A stretch of DNA of 64,000 bases. Source: Actinomadura sp. J1-007. Its GTDB lineage: Bacteria; Actinomycetota; Actinomycetes; Streptosporangiales; Streptosporangiaceae. The stretch is from contig NZ_WING01000001.1 of NCBI RefSeq assembly GCF_009793335.1, positions 1,426,001 through 1,490,000 of the forward strand, in the 5' to 3' direction. A program made the translations under genes and the position numbers. Positions within the stretch are counted from its first letter, which is position 1. Every line of letters begins with the position of its first letter. Shown piece after piece: positions 1 to 9,759 of this stretch. A model generated the notes under the pieces. That model was not told the DNA's origin and did no database searches. It worked only from the letters and a program-made list of their open reading frames with translations.

Positions 1-323
1 CAGACGGCCGCCGCGCCGCGCCGCCCGCGCATCGCGTGGAACGCCTCGATCCCGGGCGGCCACTCGTACCCGTGGACGACGTCGAAGCCGCGCCGTTCGG
101 CGAGGCCGCGCAGCAGCCGGACGGTGGACGGGGACGGGCGGCGGCGGTCCGCGGGGAGGGGGACGTGCTCGATCCCGGCCGCCGTGACGCGTTCGACGAG
201 GGGGCCGGGCTCGCTGACGACCGCGACCTCGTGGCCGAGGCCGCGGACGGCGGCGGCCAGTTCGACGGCGTTGAGCTGGCTGCCGCCGATCTCCATCGCG
301 TGCGGGTAGACCAGGATCCTCAT
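1..323 (-). CDS. Glycosyltransferase family 4 protein, 5' part
   Basis: Only the first 107 codons are inside the window. The product starts MRILVYPHAMEIGGSQLNA, the usual N-terminal Rossmann strand and glycine loop of GT-B family 4 enzymes. A second strand (VAVVSEPGPL) and the beginning of the acceptor-side domain follow. Such enzymes transfer a sugar from a nucleotide donor to a growing lipid-linked or surface glycan at the cytoplasmic membrane face. The ATG overlaps the stop of the aminotransferase upstream by four bases (ATGA at 320-323), so it is the last gene visible of a translationally coupled run on the minus strand. Donor and acceptor cannot be told from this fragment. Confidence 0.85.
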   Translation of the reverse strand, partial: MRILVYPHAMEIGGSQLNAVELAAAVRGLGHEVAVVSEPGPLVERVTAAGIEHVPLPADRRRPSPSTVRLLRGLAERRGFDVVHGYEWPPGIEAFHAMRGRRGAAAV

Positions 324-1438
324 CGGGCCGCCGCGACGACCTCGACGACGCGTTCCTGCTGGACGGGCGTCATCTCGTGGAACAGCGGCAGGATCAGCGA
401 CCGGCTCGTGAACACCTCGGTGGCCGGGAGGTCGGCGCGCACGCCCTCGTAGGCGGGCTCGCGGTGCGCGGCCATGATCCCGCGCCGCGCCGAGATCCCC
501 GCGTCGAACAGCCCGCGCAGCAGCGCGTCCCGGCCGACCGGGTAGCCGTCGGGCAGCAGGATCCAGAACGACTGGTAGTTGGTCTCGCCGCAGTCGGGGT
601 CGGCGGCGGTGAGGACGCCGGGCACCTCGCCGAGCAGCTTGCGGTAGCGGGCGGCGAGCTCGCGGCGGCGCGCGACGACGGCGTCCAGGCGGCGGAGCTG
701 GACGAGGCCGAGCGCCGCCTGGAGGTCGGTCATCCGGTAGTTGTAGCCGGTCTCGGCGTACTCCTCGATGATCACCCCGGCGGCGGCGTGCCGTTCGGCG
801 GCGCTGACGCTCATCGCGTGCTCGCGCAGCCGCCGCGCCCGGACGGCCCACTCCTCGCGGCCGGTGGTGAGCATGCCGCCCTCGCCGGTGGTGAGGAGCT
901 TGCGCGGGTGGAACGACCAGGCGGAGATCTCGGCGCCCGCGCCCGCCGGGCGGCCCCGGTACGTCGAGCCCGCGGCGCACGCGGCGTCCTCCACCACGGT
1001 GATGCCGCGCGGGTCGCAGACCGCGCGGACGGCGTCGAGGTCCACCGGGACGCCGCCCTGGTCGACCGCGATGACGGCCCTCGTCCGCGTGGTGAGGACG
1101 GCCTCGACCGTCTCGGGCGTGAGGTTGCCGGTGGCGAGGTCGATGTCGGCGAAGACCGGCGCGGCGCCGACGTAGCGGACGGCGTTGGCGGTCGCGATGA
1201 ACGACAGCGAGGGCACCACGACCTCGTCGCCCGCGCCGACGCCCGCCAGCAGCAGCGCCAGGTGCAGGGCGGTCGTGCACGAGCTGGTCGCGACGCCGTG
1301 CGCCGCCGCCATCCGCGCCGCGAACGACGCCTCGAACTCGGCGACGCGCGGGCCCTGCGCCACCCATCCGGAGCGGACGACGTCCGCGACGGCGGCGGCC
1401 TCCTCCTCGCCCAGCACGGGCTTGATCACCGGTATCAA
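320..1438 (-). CDS. DegT/DnrJ/EryC1 family PLP-dependent sugar aminotransferase (WbpE-like)
   Basis: The 372-residue product is a fold-type I aminotransferase that would transfer an amino group to a nucleotide-linked keto-sugar. It opens with IPVIKPVLGEEEAA. The Schiff-base lysine lies near residue 180 in FHPRKLLTTGEGG, and the PLP-binding aspartate is in the VVEDAACAAG segment. The start chosen is TTG at 1438, because it overlaps the stop of the upstream glycosyltransferase as TTGA; a GTG at 1429 is the alternative. With the Gfo/Idh oxidoreductase, the beta-helix acetyltransferase and the 2-epimerase nearby it completes most of a Wbp/Wlb-type route to a 2,3-diacetamido sugar. The exact substrate is inferred from context only. 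Confidence 0.9.
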   Translation of the reverse strand: MIPVIKPVLGEEEAAAVADVVRSGWVAQGPRVAEFEASFAARMAAAHGVATSSCTTALHLALLLAGVGAGDEVVVPSLSFIATANAVRYVGAAPVFADIDLATGNLTPETVEAVLTTRTRAVIAVDQGGVPVDLDAVRAVCDPRGITVVEDAACAAGSTYRGRPAGAGAEISAWSFHPRKLLTTGEGGMLTTGREEWAVRARRLREHAMSVSAAERHAAAGVIIEEYAETGYNYRMTDLQAALGLVQLRRLDAVVARRRELAARYRKLLGEVPGVLTAADPDCGETNYQSFWILLPDGYPVGRDALLRGLFDAGISARRGIMAAHREPAYEGVRADLPATEVFTSRSLILPLFHEMTPVQQERVVEVVAAAR

Positions 1439-2676
1439 CGGGCGTCTCCCTCGGATCGAGCGGGCGGAACGGATGGTACGGGCGGTACGGGCGGTGCCGC
1501 GGGGTCGGGCGGGACGGATGCCCCGGGCAGGTCGAGCAGGGCCGCGAGCGCGCGGGCGCGGCCGTCCCAGCCGTGCCGCCGGGCGAACGCGCGGCGGCGC
1601 GCGGCGAGTCCGGGCGACGGGCGGGCGGCGAGCTCCTCCCCCACCGCCTTGGCGAACGCGTCGGGCGACGCCTCGGAGCGGATCAGGTCGGCGCCGTCGC
1701 CGTCCGCGCGCAGCCACGCCGTCGCGGGCAGCGGCGTCGCGACGGCCCCGCGCCCGGCGGCGAGGTATTCGAGGGTCTTCAGCGGGAAGCTGGCCTCGTT
1801 GAACCCGCCCGCCGCGTACGGGGTGAGGCCGACGGTGATCGCGCGCAGGTAGCCGGGCAGCTCGCCGAACGGCTTCGCGCCGACCCACGTGACGCCGGGC
1901 CGGGCGGTGAGCGCGGCGAAGCGGGCCCGGTCGCCGCCACCCTTCGCGCCGCCCGCGAGCGCGCCGACGATGAGCAGCGGATGCCCGGCGTCCGCGACGG
2001 CCTCCAGCAGGCCGAGGTCGATGCGGGCGTTGACGTGCCCGACGAAGCCCGCCGCCGGGCGGTCGAAGCGGGGCACGTCGTCCGGCCAGGGCGCCTCGTC
2101 CACGCCGGTGTACGCCTCGGGCGCGCAGCCGTTCGGGATGAACGCCGCGTCCCGGCCGCGCGTCCGGAACCGTTCGCACAGGGCGGGCGAGACGGCGGCG
2201 ACCGCGTCGGCGCGCGCCAGGTGGCCGGCCTCGGCCGCCTCCAGCCTGCGGCGCGGCAGGCCGAGCAGCTCGGCTCCCGCGACCAGGTCGTCGGTGGCGA
2301 AGTAGACGGTGCGGGCGCCGGGCACCGTGCCGAGCAGGTCGCCGGGGACGGTCACGACGACGCCGTCCACGCGCTCCCCGATCGCCGCGGCGGCGCGCCG
2401 CGCCTTGCGCCGCATCAGCGCCGCGGTCACGTGGTGCATGCCCGGCCGGTGCGCGCCCGGCAGGACGCGCGGGGTCAGCCGCCACAGCCGCTCGTTCTCC
2501 CGGCCGAGCTCGGGCTGCCGCCGCGACTCGGCCAGGTGGGCGTGCACGAACCGGGTCAGCGGCGACACGGGCTGCTCGACGAACAGCACGGGCGCGAGCC
2601 GGCCGAGCGCGTCGGCGAGGTGCCGGTCGGTCCCCGGGCGCCCGTGGTAGCGGGTGCCGGCGAAGTAGACGATCAC
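1435..2676 (-). CDS. Glycosyltransferase (GT-B fold, GT1/GT4-like)
   Basis: 413 residues. The N-terminal domain carries strands IVYFAGTRYHG and VLFVEQP. The C-terminal donor-binding domain has AAGFVGHVNARIDLGLLEAV and FNEASFPLKTLEYLAAGRG, the typical donor-site E-x-x-x-x-x-x-x-E-like region of family 4 enzymes. The tail is a proline-rich low-complexity segment (PPDPAAPPVPPVPSVPPA) that is probably disordered. The GTG start at 2676 overlaps the stop of the epimerase upstream (GTGA), giving tight translational coupling. It probably adds one sugar of the surface glycan; donor and acceptor are unknown. Confidence 0.85.
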   Translation of the reverse strand: MIVYFAGTRYHGRPGTDRHLADALGRLAPVLFVEQPVSPLTRFVHAHLAESRRQPELGRENERLWRLTPRVLPGAHRPGMHHVTAALMRRKARRAAAAIGERVDGVVVTVPGDLLGTVPGARTVYFATDDLVAGAELLGLPRRRLEAAEAGHLARADAVAAVSPALCERFRTRGRDAAFIPNGCAPEAYTGVDEAPWPDDVPRFDRPAAGFVGHVNARIDLGLLEAVADAGHPLLIVGALAGGAKGGGDRARFAALTARPGVTWVGAKPFGELPGYLRAITVGLTPYAAGGFNEASFPLKTLEYLAAGRGAVATPLPATAWLRADGDGADLIRSEASPDAFAKAVGEELAARPSPGLAARRRAFARRHGWDGRARALAALLDLPGASVPPDPAAPPVPPVPSVPPARSEGDAR

Positions 2677-3629
2677 CGTTCGGCACGCCACCAGGCGACG
2701 AGGCGGCGCAGGCCCTCGTCCAGGCCGATCTCGGGCTTCCAGCCGAGCCGGTCGCGGGCGGCGGAGATGTCGGCGAGGCGGCGGGTGACGCCGTTCACCG
2801 CGCGCGGCGGGCCGAACTCCACGCCGAGGCCGTCGGCGTCCATGGCCCGCAGCAGCGCCTCGGCGAGGCCCCGCAGGCTCGTCTCCTCGCAGTTGCCGAT
2901 GTTGAAGACCTCGTCGGTGGCGTCGCCGTCGGCGGCGAGGAGGTTGGCGCGGGCGATGTCCTCGGTGTAGACGAAGTCCATCGTCTGGAGGCCGTCGCCG
3001 AGGATCAGCGGCGGCTCGCCGTTCGCGATCCGCTCCATCCAGCGGATCAGCACCTCGGTGTAGAGGCCGTGGATGTCCATCCGGGGCCCGTACACGTTGA
3101 AGTAGCGCAGCGCGACGTAGTCGAGGCCGCGCATCGCGTGGAAGCTGCGCAGCATCCCCTCGTTGAACGTCTTGGCCGCGCCGTAGAACGTGTCGTTGTC
3201 GTACGGATGGTGGTCCTCGCGCGTCGGGAACTCCGTCGCCAGCCCGTACACCGACGCCGACGACGCGGCGACGACCTTGCGGACGCCGAGGTCGGCGGCG
3301 GCCTCGACCACCTCGTACGTGCCGTCCACGAGGACCTGGAGGGCGAGCCTCGGCTCCTCGGCGCACTGGGTGATGCGGATCGCGGCCTGGTGGAACACCA
3401 CGTCCATGCCGTCCGTCACCGACCGCACGAGCGCCCGGTCGCGGATGTCGCCCTCCACCAGCCGGACCCGCGCGTCGGCGAGCGCGGCGGCGAGGTTCGC
3501 GCGCCGCCCCCGGACGAGGTTGTCGAGCACCACCACCTCGGCGGCGCCCGCCGCCAGGAGCTGGTCCACGATCGTCGAGCCGATCGTGCCCGCGCCGCCC
3601 GTGACGAGGCAGCGGCCACCCTTGATCAT
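2673..3629 (-). CDS. NAD-dependent epimerase/dehydratase (extended SDR)
   Basis: 318 residues, normal length for a nucleotide-sugar extended SDR. The NAD motif TGGAGTIGS lies at residues 10-18, and the catalytic YGAAK (Tyr149, Lys153) follows an SSASVYG serine segment. The C-terminal substrate domain contains ALRYFNVYGPRMDIHG and DGLQTMDFVYTEDIA, usual for UDP-sugar 4-epimerases and related enzymes. The ATG at 3629 overlaps the stop of the Gfo/Idh gene (ATGA). It probably converts a nucleotide sugar for the same glycan. Whether it epimerises at C4 or catalyses a dehydration cannot be told from sequence alone. Confidence 0.88.
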   Translation of the reverse strand: MIKGGRCLVTGGAGTIGSTIVDQLLAAGAAEVVVLDNLVRGRRANLAAALADARVRLVEGDIRDRALVRSVTDGMDVVFHQAAIRITQCAEEPRLALQVLVDGTYEVVEAAADLGVRKVVAASSASVYGLATEFPTREDHHPYDNDTFYGAAKTFNEGMLRSFHAMRGLDYVALRYFNVYGPRMDIHGLYTEVLIRWMERIANGEPPLILGDGLQTMDFVYTEDIARANLLAADGDATDEVFNIGNCEETSLRGLAEALLRAMDADGLGVEFGPPRAVNGVTRRLADISAARDRLGWKPEIGLDEGLRRLVAWWRAER

Positions 3630-4740
3630 TCGTTCTCCCCGATGTCGACGGTCTCCCTGGCTCCGCCCGCGGCGGCGCTGCGCGTCGCGGCCTCCAGCAG
3701 GCGGACGACCCGCAGCCCGGCCCGCCCGTCGGTGAGGGCCGGGCGGCCCGCCGCGATCGCGGCGGCGAACTCGGCCATCACCCCGCGCAGCGCCTCCTGC
3801 TCGGGCAGCGCGGGGACGAGCACGTCCCCGACGCGGTACGAGATGAGCGCCTCGCGCCGTTCCTCCCGGCCGAGCGACCCGGCGTACGCGAGGTCCACGC
3901 CCCGGTCGTGCACCGAGACGCGCTGGCTCGGGTTGAGGTCGTCCCACACGATCGTGCGGCGCGACCCGCCGATCACCGTCGTGCGGATCTTGGTCGGGCT
4001 GAGCCAGTTCACGTGCGCGTGCGCGAGCGCGCCGGTGGACAGCCAGATCGACAGGTACGCCACGCAGGAGCGGCCCGCGTCGATCGGGTCGCTGCCGTGC
4101 GCGGAGACCGCGACCGGGCGGGCGTCCGGCGGCAGCACGAAGTCCAGGATCGACAGGTCGTGCGGCGCGAGGTCCCACAGCACGTCCACGTCCGGCTGGA
4201 CGAGCCCGAGATTGATCCGGACCGAGTCCACGAACTGGACCTCGCCGATCTCCCCGCCGCGCACCAGCTCGCGGATCTTCCGGACGGCCGGGGTGTAGCA
4301 GTAGGTGTGGTCGCACATCAGCACGAGCCCGGACCGCTCGGCGAGCGCCACGAGCTTCGCCGCCTCGCCCGACGAGGGGGTGAGCGGCTTCTCCACGAGC
4401 ACGTGCTTGCCCGCCTCCAGCGCGGCCCGCACCAGGTCGAAGTGCGTGGCGGCGGGCGTCGCGACCGCCACCGCCCCGACCGCCGGATCGTTCAGCACCG
4501 CCTCGAACGAGCCGGTCACGCGGACGGTGGTGTAGCCGCCGAGGACGGCGCGGGCGCGCTCCTCGTCCAGGTCGCACAGCCATTCCAGCCGCAGCGCGGG
4601 GGTGGCCTGCGCGTTGCGGACGAGGTTCGGGCCCCAGTAGCCCGCGCCGACCACGGCGAGCCCGGTCGGCGCGGGCGGGGCCGCCGGGCGTGCCGATCCC
4701 GGGGGACGGCCGCGGCGGCGTGGCCGGTCGTCGGGTTCAT
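3626..4740 (-). CDS. Gfo/Idh/MocA family oxidoreductase (WbpB/WlbA-like), 5' end frameshifted as sequenced
   Basis: An NAD(P)-dependent sugar oxidoreductase, likely oxidising C3 of a UDP-HexNAc uronate before transamination. It shows the Rossmann motif VVGAGYWGPNLVRN, the EKP motif (LVEKPLTPSSGEA) and the catalytic-domain helix DVLWDLAPHDLSILDF. The continuous frame begins only at GTG 4654, which would cut off the first beta strand. An ATG at 4740 overlaps the stop of the gene upstream (ATGA) but is in a different frame. Adding one C to the five-C run at 4701-4705 joins the two and gives a natural N-terminus ending PPAPTGLAVVGAGYWG, 371 residues in all. A missing base is therefore likely; a genuine late GTG start is the alternative. 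Confidence 0.82.
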
Positions 4741-7700
4741 GGTGTCTCCTCGAACATCACGTCGACCCAGTAGTTGGAGGTGCTCGGGCTGGTGGGGAAG
4801 CCGCCGCCGTAGGCGTAGACGCCGTTCGGGCCGTCCTCGCCGTTCCGCAGGGCGTGCAGCGGCGGGCTGTCCACGCCCGCCGAGGCGAACGCGCCGTTGC
4901 TGACGGAGTAGTGGCCGTTCGGCGCCGTGTACGAGACGACGTAGGTCGTGGCGGCGTCGATCGCGACGGGCGTGGAGAACCTGGCCTCCTGCCAGCCCCC
5001 GGCGGTCTCACCGGTGAACGTGACGGACGCGAGGGGCGTCCCGTCCGACCGGTAGAGCCTCCCGACGTGCGCGCCGGTGTTGCCCGGGCCCTTGTAGAAC
5101 CGGACGCCGGTGACCTTGCCGGCCTTGTCGCTGCGGAACTTCAGGCCGACCTCGACGGACGCGCCGTCGTCCACGTCGGGGGTGCCGGGCTCCGCCTCGT
5201 TCGTCCAGATGGTGGAGGTGCCCGCCGGGATCTGCTTCGCCGTCCGGAACGACCAGGTGTAGGGGTTGGCGAGGGGGTTGCCCGCCGCGTCCTTCACGCC
5301 CTGCACCCGCACGGTGTACGGGGTGTCCCACGGCAGCGCCGCCGCCGGGGTGAACGCGGCGGTGCGGGACGCGGCGTCGTAGCCGACGGCCCCCGCGACC
5401 TGCGTCCCGCCCGGCCCGGTGACGGTCAGGTCGACCGTGGCGGGCTGCACCGGCTCGTCGAACGTCACGGCGGGCCGCACCGCGCGCGGCGCGCTGGACG
5501 TCCCGTTCGCCGGGGACACGGCCGCGACGGTCGGCGGCTTCGAGTCGCCCGGCTGCGCGGTGGAGAAGACCGGGTCCACCCAGTAGTTGGCGCCGTTGTA
5601 GGTGCTGTTGGGGAACACGGTCCCCGCGCCGTACCGGTAGACGCCGTTGCCGCCCGGGGCGTCCTTGGCGAGCCCGTGCAGCGGCGCGTTGTCGATCGCG
5701 GCGGTGAAGTAGCCGCCGTCTGCGGAGTAGTGGCCGTTCGGCGCGTGGTAGGACGCGACGTACGTCGTGGCGTCGGTGACCGGGACGGGCGCGGAGAACG
5801 TGAGCGTCTGCCATCCGGACGCCGACTCGCCGGTGAACGTGCCGGTCGCGAGCTTCGCGCCGTCCCCCTGGCGCCACAGCGTCCCGGTGTGCGTGCCGGT
5901 GTTGCCGGGGCCCTTGTAGAACCGGACGCCCGTCACCCAGCCCGGCGCGTCGGTCGTGAACTTGACGCCGACCTCGACCGACTGGCCGTCGGAGTCGGCC
6001 TCCGTCCCGGGCCGCGCGTCGCTGGCGAACAGCGTGCACGGGCACTGCCCGCCGGTCGTGAACGACGACGTCGCGGTGCCCTGCATCGCGTTGCCCGCCG
6101 CGTCGACCGCGCCGCTCACCGCGACCGTGAGCCGCGTCGCGGCGGGCAGCGGCGAGGACGGCGTGAACGTCAGGACGCGGCGCGCGCTGTCGAGCGACGC
6201 GGTGCCCGCGACCGGCGCGGAGCCGTTCGTCACCGCGATCGACGGGCCGCTCTCCCGGACCGGCTCGCTGAACGTGACCCGGACCGGCGTCCGCGCGGGG
6301 ACGCTCGTCGCGCCGTCCGACGGGCTGGCGGAGGCGACCTTCGGCGGCGTGTTGTCGGGCGGCAGCGTGAACACCACGTCCACCCAGTAGTTCGCCGCGC
6401 CCCAGCTCTGGTCGGGGAACGACCGCGCGCCGTACTTGTAGACGCCGTTGCCGGCGCCGGTCGTGTTGCCGAGCGCCTTCAGCGGCGGGTTCTCGACGGG
6501 CGCGCTGAGGCCGCCGTTCGTCGCCGAGTACCAGCCCTTGGTCGTGTGGTACGAGGCGACGTAGGGCGTTCCGGCGGTGACGGCGACCGGCTGGGAGAAC
6601 GTGACCTCCTGCCACCCGAGCGTCGACTCCCCGGAGAACGTCGCGGTCGCGAGCTCCTGGCCGTTGCCGCCCCACAGCGTTCCGACGTGCGGGCCGTCGT
6701 TGTTGCGTCCCTTGTAGAACCGGACGCCCTTGACGAACCCGTCGGCGTCGGGCGTGAACCGCACGCCGAGCTCGGTCTCCTTCGGGTCGCTGACGCTCTC
6801 GACCTCGGGAGCGGTGTCGTCGGTCCAGATGCTGCACGGGCAGGTGCCCGGCGGGGGCGGCGCCTTCGCCGTCCGGAACCCGTAGGAGTACGCCGCCATC
6901 GCGTTGCCCGCGTCGTCCTCCGCGCCGGTGACGGTGGCGGTGAGCTGCGCGTTGCTCGGCAGCGGGCTCGACGGCGCGAACGTCACGACCGTCCGGCCGG
7001 AGTCGAGCGCGGCGGTGCCGGGGATCGTCGTCGCGCCGTTCTTCAGCGTGAACGACGGCGTGCCCGCCCGCACCGGCTCGCTGAACGTCACGGTCGGCCT
7101 GGCGGAGGTCTTCACGCTGGACGACCCGGTGTAGGGGGTCGCGTCGATGACGGTCGGCGCCTGCGTGTCCGGCGGCTTCACCGTCGCGAACAGCACGTCC
7201 ACCCAGTAGTTGCCGCCCTGGTAGGTGCTGGACGGGAATCCGGGGCTACCCGACCGGTACACGCCGTTCGGGGCCTCCGGGCTGGTCTGCGGCGCCGTCA
7301 GCGGCGGGTTGACCAGCGGGGACCGCGCGAAGTACTGGGCGTCGGCCGCGTAGTGCCCGTTCGGTGCGTAGTAGGACACGACGTACGTCGCGCCGGGCTG
7401 CACCTGCACGGCCGTCCCGAAGCTCGCCTGCTGCCAGCCGCCCGCGGTCTCGCCGGTGAACGTCGTCGTCGCGAGCTTCGCGCCGTCCGACTGCCGCCAC
7501 AGCGTGCCGGTGTGCGTGCCGGTGTTGCCGGGCCCCTTGTAGAACCGGACGCCGGTCACCCAGCCGCCCGTGCTCGCGGTGAACTTCACGCCGACCTCGG
7601 TGCCGGTCGTGTCCGCGTCGGCCGCCTTGACCGGCACGGCCGAGTCGCCGAACAGCCGGCACGGGCACTTGACGTCCACGGTCACGCCGGCGCCGGGCGC

Positions 7701-9587
7701 CTCGATGTTGCCGCTGTCGTCCACGGCCCGCGACCGCAGCACGGTCGGCCCGCTGCCCGCCGCGTCCCACGTGTACGACCAGGACGCGCGGCCGTTCGCC
7801 GGATGCCACGTCGCGCCGTTGTCGGTGGAGACCTCGACGCCCCCGACCTGCCCGCCGCCCGTGTCGGACGCCGTCCCCGAGATCGTGGTCCGGCCGCCGT
7901 TGCCGAGGCTCGTGCCCCCGGCGGGCGAGGTGATCCGCGACGTCGGCGCGGCCGTGTCGGTGGACTTCGCCGCGGCGGCGAGGTCGCTCTGCCGGGTGGC
8001 GGGCTGGTGCCCCATGTCGGCGAGCAGGTTGACCGTCGCCTGCCGCATCGCCGCGTCGGCGCTCTCCGGCGCGTCGCCGTTGCCGTCGTGGTCGGGGTCC
8101 AGGCCCCACGACCACTGGACGGTCCCGGCCCCGAAGACGAGCGCGCCGCTCGGCGCCCTGTACATGGTCAGGCTGTGCGTGGCCGTGCCCGGCTCGACGT
8201 CCGGGCCGTACGCGACGAGCTTCTCGGGGACCTGCGCGGTCGTGGACGACATGCGGAACAGGCCCGCGGGTCTCGCCCCGTTGTCGAGGTCCTCGTCCCA
8301 CTCGTACCCGACGGTCTGGTCGGCCAGGGTCGCGGTGGCGCCGGGCGCCTGGTTCGCGACGCTCGTGCCGCGCCAGAAGCGCATCCTCCCGTCCGCCGCC
8401 GGGACCTTCAGCGCGACGCCGCAGCAGTTGACCGTGAAGATCGTCCCGGTGAGGCTGTTCTCCGGCCGGCCGGCCTCGGGCGGCGCCAGGAACCTCGGGT
8501 CGCGCCAGATGCCGGTCCACGAGCCCGTCGGGTCGGTCTTGGCGTTGGCGGTCGACTCCTTGTAGACGACCAGCGTGCGGTACGGCGAGCCGTCCGAGGC
8601 GTTCTCCCAGCGGGTCTTCCAGTACACCTCGTTGCCGCTGAAGAACGCGAGGTTGACGCCCGCGTCGCGGGCCGCCTCGACGTTCTCGCGCTCGCCCCGC
8701 GACCAGTACTCGTCGTGCCCGACCGACAGGAACGTGCGGTGGTTGCGCAGCAGCGCGCCGTCGCGGTCCACGTCCTGCGTCGCGAGGTAGGTGAGGTCGT
8801 AGCCGTTCGCCTCCAGGAACCGGATCATCGGGTACTCGTTGGCGAACACGAAGTCGCGGCCCCACGGGGTGTTCTCGCGCGTGGTGAACGGCCGGTTGTA
8901 GCTGACCTTGACGGCCCGGCCCTCGGCGACGCCGCTCGTGCCGTGGTAGAGGCTGTTGCCGCCCCACTGGTTGTACGCCTGCCAGGTCGTGTCGGAGGTC
9001 TTGACGACCATGCCCGAGCGGCTGGACTCGTCGCGGACGACGAACATGACGTGGTTGTCGTCGCTCGTCCCGTCGGTGCGGGAGATGTGCGCGAAGTAGA
9101 CGCCCGACACCGCGTTCGACGGGACGGTCCAGCTCGCCGACACGCCCCAGGAGCCGCAGTCCACCAGGCCGGTCGTGGAGTCGCTGGCGCACGGCGGCTG
9201 GCGCTGCGGCAGCGCCGCCGACGGCGTCGCGGAGCCGATCTTGCGGGCGCCGCGGCCGCCGTAGTAGCCCATCCGGTAGACGTCGATCGCGTAGCCGCGG
9301 GCCGGAGTGTTGATCTTGAACTGGACGGTGCCGCCGACGTTCACGCTGAACTGCGCGGCGTAGCCCTCGATCGTCTGCCCGCCGCCGTCGATCTTCTCCC
9401 ACTCCGACTTCGGCGCGCCCGTCTTGGTGTTCTCGCACGCCACCGGGTTGCCGCCCGCGTCGCAGGGCCCGACCGCGCCGTTCGCCGCGGGCGCGGCGAA
9501 GGACGACAGCGCGCCCGCCAGCAGCACCGCCGCCGTCAGCAGCGCGAACAGCGCCGTCCTCCTCAGGCGCGCGGGCGCAGCGGACAT
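4737..9587 (-). CDS. Secreted DUF4082-repeat protein with N-terminal N,N-dimethylformamidase-beta-like domain
   Basis: 1,616 residues. Residues 1-36 form a signal peptide (RLRR, then a hydrophobic stretch, then SFAAPA). Residues about 60-540 match the large domain seen in DMF-beta-subunit-like exoproteins (GYYGGRGARKIG, SVGHDEYWSRGERENVEAAR, FSGNEVYWKTRW). An Ig-like domain follows near 560-650. Four DUF4082-type repeats then lie at about 640-798, 914-1074, 1179-1342 and 1457-1616, each with GVRFYKGPGNTG or a variant and NYWVDV. Three Big_5-like Ig domains with VTFSEPVR motifs separate them. No LPXTG anchor is seen. The start ATG has a GGGGGT ribosome site. It sits inside the polysaccharide locus, so a role in binding or modifying surface glycan is inferred; no enzymatic activity is demonstrated. 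Confidence 0.88.
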   Translation of the reverse strand: MSAAPARLRRTALFALLTAAVLLAGALSSFAAPAANGAVGPCDAGGNPVACENTKTGAPKSEWEKIDGGGQTIEGYAAQFSVNVGGTVQFKINTPARGYAIDVYRMGYYGGRGARKIGSATPSAALPQRQPPCASDSTTGLVDCGSWGVSASWTVPSNAVSGVYFAHISRTDGTSDDNHVMFVVRDESSRSGMVVKTSDTTWQAYNQWGGNSLYHGTSGVAEGRAVKVSYNRPFTTRENTPWGRDFVFANEYPMIRFLEANGYDLTYLATQDVDRDGALLRNHRTFLSVGHDEYWSRGERENVEAARDAGVNLAFFSGNEVYWKTRWENASDGSPYRTLVVYKESTANAKTDPTGSWTGIWRDPRFLAPPEAGRPENSLTGTIFTVNCCGVALKVPAADGRMRFWRGTSVANQAPGATATLADQTVGYEWDEDLDNGARPAGLFRMSSTTAQVPEKLVAYGPDVEPGTATHSLTMYRAPSGALVFGAGTVQWSWGLDPDHDGNGDAPESADAAMRQATVNLLADMGHQPATRQSDLAAAAKSTDTAAPTSRITSPAGGTSLGNGGRTTISGTASDTGGGQVGGVEVSTDNGATWHPANGRASWSYTWDAAGSGPTVLRSRAVDDSGNIEAPGAGVTVDVKCPCRLFGDSAVPVKAADADTTGTEVGVKFTASTGGWVTGVRFYKGPGNTGTHTGTLWRQSDGAKLATTTFTGETAGGWQQASFGTAVQVQPGATYVVSYYAPNGHYAADAQYFARSPLVNPPLTAPQTSPEAPNGVYRSGSPGFPSSTYQGGNYWVDVLFATVKPPDTQAPTVIDATPYTGSSSVKTSARPTVTFSEPVRAGTPSFTLKNGATTIPGTAALDSGRTVVTFAPSSPLPSNAQLTATVTGAEDDAGNAMAAYSYGFRTAKAPPPPGTCPCSIWTDDTAPEVESVSDPKETELGVRFTPDADGFVKGVRFYKGRNNDGPHVGTLWGGNGQELATATFSGESTLGWQEVTFSQPVAVTAGTPYVASYHTTKGWYSATNGGLSAPVENPPLKALGNTTGAGNGVYKYGARSFPDQSWGAANYWVDVVFTLPPDNTPPKVASASPSDGATSVPARTPVRVTFSEPVRESGPSIAVTNGSAPVAGTASLDSARRVLTFTPSSPLPAATRLTVAVSGAVDAAGNAMQGTATSSFTTGGQCPCTLFASDARPGTEADSDGQSVEVGVKFTTDAPGWVTGVRFYKGPGNTGTHTGTLWRQGDGAKLATGTFTGESASGWQTLTFSAPVPVTDATTYVASYHAPNGHYSADGGYFTAAIDNAPLHGLAKDAPGGNGVYRYGAGTVFPNSTYNGANYWVDPVFSTAQPGDSKPPTVAAVSPANGTSSAPRAVRPAVTFDEPVQPATVDLTVTGPGGTQVAGAVGYDAASRTAAFTPAAALPWDTPYTVRVQGVKDAAGNPLANPYTWSFRTAKQIPAGTSTIWTNEAEPGTPDVDDGASVEVGLKFRSDKAGKVTGVRFYKGPGNTGAHVGRLYRSDGTPLASVTFTGETAGGWQEARFSTPVAIDAATTYVVSYTAPNGHYSVSNGAFASAGVDSPPLHALRNGEDGPNGVYAYGGGFPTSPSTSNYWVDVMFEETP

Positions 9588-9759
9588 GGCCGACCCCCAG
9601 TTCGTTTGCACGGAGCGGGCCGCCCGCGCCTTTCGCGCAGGGCTCGGCCCCGTCCCCGCCGGCCACAGCGAAAACAACCCGAACTATAGAGACGTGATAA
9701 CGCGAAAGATCCGAAAGTGGCCGGGGGCGGACGGGCCGCGAACCGGCCACATAATTGCG

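Noticed and set aside
4854..9689. Long plus-strand reading frame (over 1,600 codons) opposite the DUF4082 gene
   Set aside because: It is Arg-rich antisense sequence with no domains; the minus strand has the signal peptide, domains and ribosome site.
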